A program made the position numbers and the translations under genes. Below the pieces are notes generated by a model. That model saw nothing but the letters and a program-made list of their open reading frames with translations, was not told the origin of the DNA and ran no database searches. Below, piece after piece: positions 6,291-8,660 of a DNA stretch of 8,660 nt. Source of the stretch: Sideroxydans sp. (GTDB lineage: Bacteria; Pseudomonadota; Gammaproteobacteria; Burkholderiales; Gallionellaceae); assembly GCA_020057805.1 (NCBI GenBank), contig JAGVFD010000144.1, forward strand, positions 1-8,660, read 5' to 3'. Numbering within the stretch: position 1 is the first letter of the stretch; each line of letters opens with the position of its first letter.

Positions 6291-7399
6291 TGGAGGACTA
6301 GGCCAAACCCACCGCCCTCGGTACGAAAGTTGGTGGTTTGCCCTTGGTACAGTCTGGCGGCCATGAGTTGAATGTGGCCGTTGTACACGTAGCAACGCAG
6401 GTCATATTTGAGTGCGGCTGTCTCACCATTTTCTAGCGGCACGGCACACTCTCCCGGCAGTGCCAACCGTTGCGCCACATAATCCGCCTGCATAATTTCT
6501 TCGAACACGCGCTTGGTTAATTTGTCGCCACGATAGGCGCCCTTGCTGCCATAACCCTTGTTCGGCTTGAAGAACCATTGCTTGCGCTCTGCCCACCAAG
6601 TCTCTGCCGCATCGGCATGGACGATTTTGGTTTGCGGAATGCCGTGCAACAAAGTATCAATCGTGGCGGGATGAATGCCCGCTTCTAACAACGCCACCCC
6701 GTCTGTCAGCCAAGCTAATTGGCGCTTGTCTGCATAGCGCTGGTGATGCGCGGGATTAGGCGTTACCACCACCTGTAGTTGCTGCCAAGCCTGGTTGAGC
6801 GGCGATGCGTGTTGCAAATCAAAGTCAGTGAGGCGGTTGTAAATCAAATCGACCCGCTGCTCTTGGCAATAAATGCCGTCACTGTGCGCATGCAATTCGC
6901 TGGGGTCAGCAATCAAGGTGCGAATTCCCGCTTGCTCGAATAGCTGTTGCGCCAATAAAAATTCAGGGTAGAGAAATTGCGCAGCGGGCAGCTCATCCAC
7001 AATAGCAATGCAGCGCAGCGGTGCATCACCGCGCACCAAGCGCCACTCGTGGCGAAACATGTCCAGAAATTCTGCTTGAATGGCTTTTGCCTGCTGCGGC
7101 TCAAGCAACAAGGTGTTCAAAAATGCGCCCCCTGCATTGGTGTTAATTTCGATGAGGTGCGCGCCCTCGCCATTGAGGTGAAAGTCGTAACCGTAAAAAA
7201 CACCCAGCGCTGCACCTTGATGAGGCACCGCCAGCGCCGCTTCCACGGCGGCAATCACGGCGCGCATCTGCGCCACTTGGCTTGCGGAAACCTGCACGGT
7301 TGCCGCTGAAAAAAGATGCGCGTGTGCCGCAGTAAGTGCTGTTTGAAATGCCGAACTCTGTTGACAAATCACAGAGGAAAGTGCGCTTGCATCAACCAC
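6281..7399 (-). CDS. Circularly permuted ATP-grasp-like protein of unknown function
   Basis: A 372-residue, apparently soluble protein. The segment WFFKPNKGYGSKGAYRG (275-291) looks like an ATP-grasp nucleotide-binding lysine plus glycine-rich loop. LKYDLRCYVYNG (330-341) and the end TTNFRTEGGGFG (355-366) are also of that kind. A metal-binding-like E84-I-N86-T-N88-A-G-G motif comes near the N terminus instead of at the C-terminal side, so the fold is probably circularly permuted. The substrate is unknown; ATP-grasp enzymes usually join a carboxylate to an amine or similar group. The start is GTG at 7399, overlapping the preceding gene by 8 bp with AAGAAGG upstream, so translation is probably coupled. 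The last residues (LVLQKI) coincide with the change to AT-rich DNA, so the original C terminus may have been replaced. A peptide ligase or glutathionylspermidine-synthase-like role is possible but unproven. Confidence 0.7.
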   Translation of the reverse strand: MVDASALSSVICQQSSAFQTALTAAHAHLFSAATVQVSASQVAQMRAVIAAVEAALAVPHQGAALGVFYGYDFHLNGEGAHLIEINTNAGGAFLNTLLLEPQQAKAIQAEFLDMFRHEWRLVRGDAPLRCIAIVDELPAAQFLYPEFLLAQQLFEQAGIRTLIADPSELHAHSDGIYCQEQRVDLIYNRLTDFDLQHASPLNQAWQQLQVVVTPNPAHHQRYADKRQLAWLTDGVALLEAGIHPATIDTLLHGIPQTKIVHADAAETWWAERKQWFFKPNKGYGSKGAYRGDKLTKRVFEEIMQADYVAQRLALPGECAVPLENGETAALKYDLRCYVYNGHIQLMAARLYQGQTTNFRTEGGGFGLVLQKI

Positions 7400-7955
7400 C
7401 CAACAAGCCCTTCTTCAAATCATCTTGAACCGGTTTAGTGCCCAGCCATACTTTCAACAAAGCGCGATTAAATGCCGCGCCCGCAATCATGCCTCTCGCC
7501 ACCCCATTCACACTCACCGTTGTGCCACTGTTCGGCTGATAATCTAGCGTGATGATGTCGCCTTTATTCACTTCTTTTACCGCATCGAATAGTTGCGCCA
7601 TTTGTTTTAACTGCGGCGCAATCGCCACCATTTCGTCGTGACTATGATTTGCCTCAATCGCTTCACTGAACGCGCCATACAACTTGTCACTATCCAAGTT
7701 GCGCAACATATGCAACGCAATGCGTCGTGCTACCTCCTCCGCAATCACTGCCTCGCCCGACTTTTGTTTTTGTGGCAGATACAGCGCGGCCACATAAATT
7801 TTTAAGAAGTATTTGGTGCGCAAGCCCGCACCGTTCAAATGCAAATTCGCTGCTCCAACGGTCACCTCTTGTTCGGGAGTTACCCCCGCCACTTCTATAG
7901 CTTGCACATTCCAGCTCAACAACAAGCCCAATAAACCTAGCGATAGTTTGTTCAA
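7392..7955 (-). CDS. Secreted chalcone-isomerase-like protein, copy 2
   Basis: A 187-residue paralogue of the adjacent upstream gene. I chose the TTG at 7955 as start. GAGGG lies about 9 nt upstream, and the resulting N terminus (MNKLSLGLLGLLLSWNVQA) aligns residue for residue with the ATG-started copy. An upstream TTG (7970) and GTG (7964) remain possible. Residues 1-19 look like a signal peptide cleaved after NVQA, so the protein should act in the periplasm. The motif LNGAGLRTK (40-48) carries R46 where plant chalcone isomerases have their active-site arginine. It is followed by IYVAALYL, and the end NRALLKVWLG matches bacterial chalcone-isomerase-like (Chalcone_3) proteins. Catalysis is not implied: known bacterial members are thought to bind fatty acids or have unknown roles. 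The 3' end overlaps the ATP-grasp gene. Confidence 0.85.
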   Translation of the reverse strand: MNKLSLGLLGLLLSWNVQAIEVAGVTPEQEVTVGAANLHLNGAGLRTKYFLKIYVAALYLPQKQKSGEAVIAEEVARRIALHMLRNLDSDKLYGAFSEAIEANHSHDEMVAIAPQLKQMAQLFDAVKEVNKGDIITLDYQPNSGTTVSVNGVARGMIAGAAFNRALLKVWLGTKPVQDDLKKGLLGG

Positions 7956-7978
7956 ATTAGTCACCCTCAAAATTTATT

Positions 7979-8545
7979 TCACTTTAAGCCGAGCATGTCT
8001 TGTTTAAGACTTTTCTCAACCGGATTTTCGCCCAACCAAATTTTCAGCAAGGCACGATTCACCTCCGCACCTTCCACCACGCCACGCTCTTTACCGTTGA
8101 TGATGACCTTTGTTCCCACCGCAGGAAGATAATCAAGAAAGATGGTGTCGCCAGGACTCACACCCGATACCGAATCAAAAATGGCGAAGAATTTTTTCAT
8201 CCCACCGTCCAGTGCAGCCAATTCTGCCGCACTGTGATTTTCATCAATCGCTTTCTTAAATGCATCTAACAGCTTGGACGATTTCATCCCGTACAGCATG
8301 TGCAAGGCCACGCGCTTCACGCCTTTATCGGCCAGCACCGCTTCCGCAGTAGTCATTCTCGATTCCAAATAGAGCGCCCCCACATACACATCAATCACCA
8401 CTTTAGTGCGCGTGCCTGCTCCGTTTAATTGCAAACTATGCCCGCTCACCTGTGCCGCTTCTGCCACGCGCACATCGGCCACATCGCGTGCTTGAACATT
8501 CAAGCTCAACATCAGTCCGCATACTGCCCACAGAATTTTATTCAT
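7979..8545 (-). CDS. Secreted chalcone-isomerase-like protein, copy 1
   Basis: A 188-residue protein of the bacterial chalcone-isomerase-like family. The ATG at 8545 has AGAGGA 6 nt upstream; a longer in-frame reading from 8560 lacks a ribosome binding site. Residues 1-19 (MNKILWAVCGLMLSLNVQA) form a signal peptide with an A-x-A-like cleavage context (VQA), so the mature protein should be periplasmic. LNGAGTRTK (40-48) contains R46, matching the plant active-site arginine position. DVYVGALYLE, VALHMLYG, ENHS and NRALLKIWLGENP follow in family order. It shares the same motifs and numbering with the next gene 23 bp downstream, so the pair arose by tandem duplication. It begins 15 bp after the thiolase stop, suggesting one operon. 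Ligand and role are unknown. Confidence 0.88.
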   Translation of the reverse strand: MNKILWAVCGLMLSLNVQARDVADVRVAEAAQVSGHSLQLNGAGTRTKVVIDVYVGALYLESRMTTAEAVLADKGVKRVALHMLYGMKSSKLLDAFKKAIDENHSAAELAALDGGMKKFFAIFDSVSGVSPGDTIFLDYLPAVGTKVIINGKERGVVEGAEVNRALLKIWLGENPVEKSLKQDMLGLK

Positions 8546-8560
8546 TGCGCTTCCTCTCAA

Positions 8561-8660
8561 TTAAAGTGCTTCAAAGATACCTGCTGCGCCCATACCCGTA
8601 CCGATACACATCGTCACCATGCCGTACTTCTGTTTGCGCCGACGCAAACCATGTAGCAAC
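8561..8660 (-). CDS. Acetyl-CoA acetyltransferase (thiolase), C-terminal end only
   Basis: Thiolases condense two acetyl-CoA to acetoacetyl-CoA or run the reverse cleavage, in the cytosol. Only the last 32 residues are in the window; the gene enters from the right edge. They read LLHGLRRRKQKYGMVTMCIG then TGMGAAGIFEAL. The cysteine in MVTMCIGTGMG is the proton-transferring active-site cysteine of the family, and G-x-G-x-A-A-x-I-F-E is the usual end. The stop TAA (8563-8561) is 15 bp before the next start. A phaA- or atoB-type biosynthetic thiolase is likely, but the fragment is too short to choose, so no symbol is given. Confidence 0.92.
   Translation of the reverse strand, partial: LLHGLRRRKQKYGMVTMCIGTGMGAAGIFEAL

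Noticed and set aside
6104..6301. 65-residue plus-strand open frame in the control region
   Set aside because: No RBS, and it runs through the palindrome, the terminator-like hairpin and the end of the ATP-grasp gene. It is better explained as non-coding.

Overview
The window reads as a chromosomal segment of a betaproteobacterium with moderate G+C. The main evidence is gene order. Citrate synthase, the FAD-assembly factor SdhE and succinate dehydrogenase (sdhC-sdhD-sdhA-sdhB-sdhE-gltA, all on the minus strand) are divergent from a Burkholderiales/Nitrosomonadales-type malate dehydrogenase. I cannot name a genus.

Layout. Positions 1-4024 (minus strand) hold a TCA-cycle operon read from right to left: sdhC, sdhD, sdhA, sdhB, sdhE and the first third of gltA. 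Its junctions are tight (7-bp overlap, 11-bp gap, 4-bp overlap, about 16-bp gap), except for 143 bp between sdhD and sdhA. That gap is almost filled by a long imperfect inverted repeat that contains the sdhA ribosome binding site. Positions 4025-4203 are the divergent control region, and 4204-5190 (plus strand) is mdh. Together these genes cover citrate synthase, succinate to fumarate with electrons passed to quinone, and malate to oxaloacetate.

Positions 5191-6290 form a clearly more AT-rich patch that looks acquired. It holds one 262-residue minus-strand gene of unknown function. The predicted protein is rich in beta strands, and its order of elements reminds me of bacterial gasdermin-like pore-formers; this is a hypothesis only. 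In front of the gene are a palindrome/direct-repeat cluster that overlaps a candidate promoter, and a leader hairpin followed by a T-run.

Positions 6281-8660 (minus strand) form a second operon: the C-terminal end of an acetyl-CoA acetyltransferase (thiolase), two tandem paralogous secreted chalcone-isomerase-like proteins, and a protein with ATP-grasp motifs in an apparently circularly permuted order. The spacing (17-bp gap to the first start, 23-bp gap, 8-bp overlap) suggests co-transcription. The joint role of the last three genes is not known to me. I saw no tRNA, rRNA, CRISPR array, transposase or integrase in the window.
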